The translations under genes and the position numbers were made by a program. Below, one piece after another: positions 12,051 to 12,826 of a DNA stretch of 12,826 bases. The notes below the pieces were generated by a model, which had not been told where the DNA came from, did not search any database, and saw only the letters and a list, made by a program, of their open reading frames with translations. The stretch is from Chitinophaga pinensis (GTDB taxonomy: Bacteria; Bacteroidota; Bacteroidia; Flavobacteriales_D; Crocinitomicaceae), in assembly GCA_945897765.1 (NCBI GenBank), contig CAMDGP010000034.1, forward strand, positions 1 to 12,826. The letters run 5' to 3'. The stretch's first letter is position 1. Every line of letters begins with the position of its first letter.

Positions 12051-12479
12051 TTATTGGTTGTAAATTCTTAATAAATTGCTTCCATTATAGTTAAGTTGAT
12101 ATTGTCTTAATGGAAAATCACTTCCAGACATTGGCGAACCGTCATAAAGTGAAAAAGTAGCATTGTAACAAGTATCTTTTAATATTAAAAAATTATCTAA
12201 GGTTGGAAAAAGGGGTTGAGCACAAGAACCTTCCTTATCTGCTGGTGAATGTCTATCAAAAGCTACGAATTCATCAATAGCTCTTCTGTAAACAATAATT
12301 CCTCGCGATCCTCCATTGACATAAGCCCAACCTCCCGTGCCATTTAAGGCATCATAAGAAGGCAGATTTAAATCGATCGTAATGTCAAACGGAATGTTTG
12401 GAACTGGAGTTTGATTGTATTTTATGCAACCACTTAAGATAATTAGAGTAAAAGAAATAAGAGCAACCTTTAAATTCAT
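12051..12479 (-). CDS. Rieske-like lipoprotein with degenerate cluster ligands
   Basis: This 142-residue protein has a lipoprotein signal (MNLKVALISFTLIILSGC), with lipobox LSGC and Cys18 as the lipidated residue. After the linker the sequence reads like a small Rieske fold: GWAYVNGG.RGIIVYRR, FVAFDRHSP, then C86, then KDTCYNATFSLYDGSPMSG and FPLRQYQLNY...LRIYNQ. This matches the Rieske C-terminal pattern C-x-H-G-x-x-F-x-x-x-D-G-x-P, but the expected ligands are mostly lost: His77 stands without its partner Cys, and the Cys-x-x-His of the second pair is Cys104 followed by Asn-Ala. It therefore probably cannot hold a normal 2Fe-2S cluster. It may be one of the small Bacteroidota lipoproteins that keep the fold only. 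It is co-directional with the ferredoxin (3-nt gap). The Rieske assignment is from pattern reading only. Confidence 0.7.
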   Translation of the reverse strand: MNLKVALISFTLIILSGCIKYNQTPVPNIPFDITIDLNLPSYDALNGTGGWAYVNGGSRGIIVYRRAIDEFVAFDRHSPADKEGSCAQPLFPTLDNFLILKDTCYNATFSLYDGSPMSGSDFPLRQYQLNYNGSNLLRIYNQ

Positions 12480-12495
12480 GGTGTAAAATTACAAA

Positions 12496-12756
12496 GTGAA
12501 AACACATTACAGACGATTATTTATTGTTTTTATTTCATTACTTGTGATTTTGAGTTGTAAATCCAATCGTAAAGCTTATTCCAATTCAGCAAAACGGACA
12601 ATGCAAAAAGAATTGAGAAAAGAACAAAAACATAAAAGAAAAGCTATTGAAAAACGCTACAAAGACCATATAAAACACCAATCTCCTGCAATGAGAAAAT
12701 TAATGAAAAAGAAACTAAGAGCTTTAAGAAAAGAATTAAGGAAGAGGAGAAGATAG
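12496..12756 (+). CDS. small, very basic predicted lipoprotein; function unknown
   Basis: This 86-residue protein starts at GTG 12496. A lipoprotein signal follows at once (HYRRLFIVFISLLVILSC, lipobox ILSC, lipid Cys21), which supports this start; the next Met is residue 36, after the signal. The mature part is almost entirely Lys, Arg, Glu and His (KELRKEQKHKRKAIEKRYKD, LRALRKELRKRRR), likely one long charged helix with a strongly positive tail. Such tails could bind nucleic acid, LPS or anionic polymers at the membrane, but there is no recognised domain. Its start is only 16 bp from the divergent lipoprotein gene. The 70 bp to the window end hold no gene. Confidence 0.65.
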   Translation: MKTHYRRLFIVFISLLVILSCKSNRKAYSNSAKRTMQKELRKEQKHKRKAIEKRYKDHIKHQSPAMRKLMKKKLRALRKELRKRRR

Positions 12757-12826
12757 AATTTTAAATAACTAAATTGAAAATTTGAACATCAAAGAAACTA
12801 TGTGTTTTCTTAAATAAATACTTTTT

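Noticed and set aside
12792..12811. AAGAAA...TTTCTT hairpin as terminator of the last lipoprotein gene
   Set aside because: The stem is six A/T-rich pairs with one G-C and no following T-run before the window end; too weak to call.

Overview
The window looks like a chromosomal segment of a low-GC member of the Bacteroidota, most likely Flavobacteriales (Fluviicola/Crocinitomicaceae-like). The strongest evidence is a 1375-residue secreted protein ending in the C-terminal domain used by the type IX secretion system (T9SS). Supporting signs are the lack of Shine-Dalgarno sequences, A-rich leaders, and TAnnTTTG-like -7 boxes before several genes. I see no tRNA, rRNA, CRISPR array, insertion sequence or phage gene.

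Layout. 2-925 (-): rlmF, a 23S rRNA m6A methyltransferase interrupted by an in-frame TGA; the missing 56 residues continue in the same frame to the window edge. 988-2097 (+): an integral membrane acyltransferase of the acyltransferase-3 family. 2180-3124 (+): thioredoxin reductase trxB, ending at a strong hairpin terminator shared with the convergent CYTH-domain triphosphatase gene (3176-3628, -). 3717-8515 (-): an apparent three-gene operon. Its first two genes encode small secreted paralogues that I do not recognise; the third encodes the large Cys-rich, repeat-built T9SS type B cargo protein. 8658-11727 (+): a compact block KAS III - acyl carrier protein - KAS III - short-chain reductase, with overlapping junctions after the ACP, which looks like a small dedicated acyl-ACP pathway. 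11724-12479 (-): a Rieske-like lipoprotein with degenerate ligands followed by an adrenodoxin-type ferredoxin. 12496-12756 (+): a tiny, extremely basic lipoprotein, divergent from the Rieske-like gene with only 16 bp between the two starts.

How the genes work together. The KAS/ACP/SDR block can plausibly load a starter unit, condense it once or twice on its own ACP and reduce the 3-keto group, giving a 3-hydroxyacyl-ACP for transfer to a glycan or lipid; no transfer enzyme is visible beside it. In the 3717-8515 operon, the two small proteins with signal peptides probably act in the periplasm or at the cell surface with the large T9SS substrate. That operon is the best candidate here for an undescribed system, but its function cannot be read from sequence. 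The remaining genes are housekeeping or isolated. No gap between genes exceeds 300 bases; the longest is the 142-bp divergent region 8516-8657.
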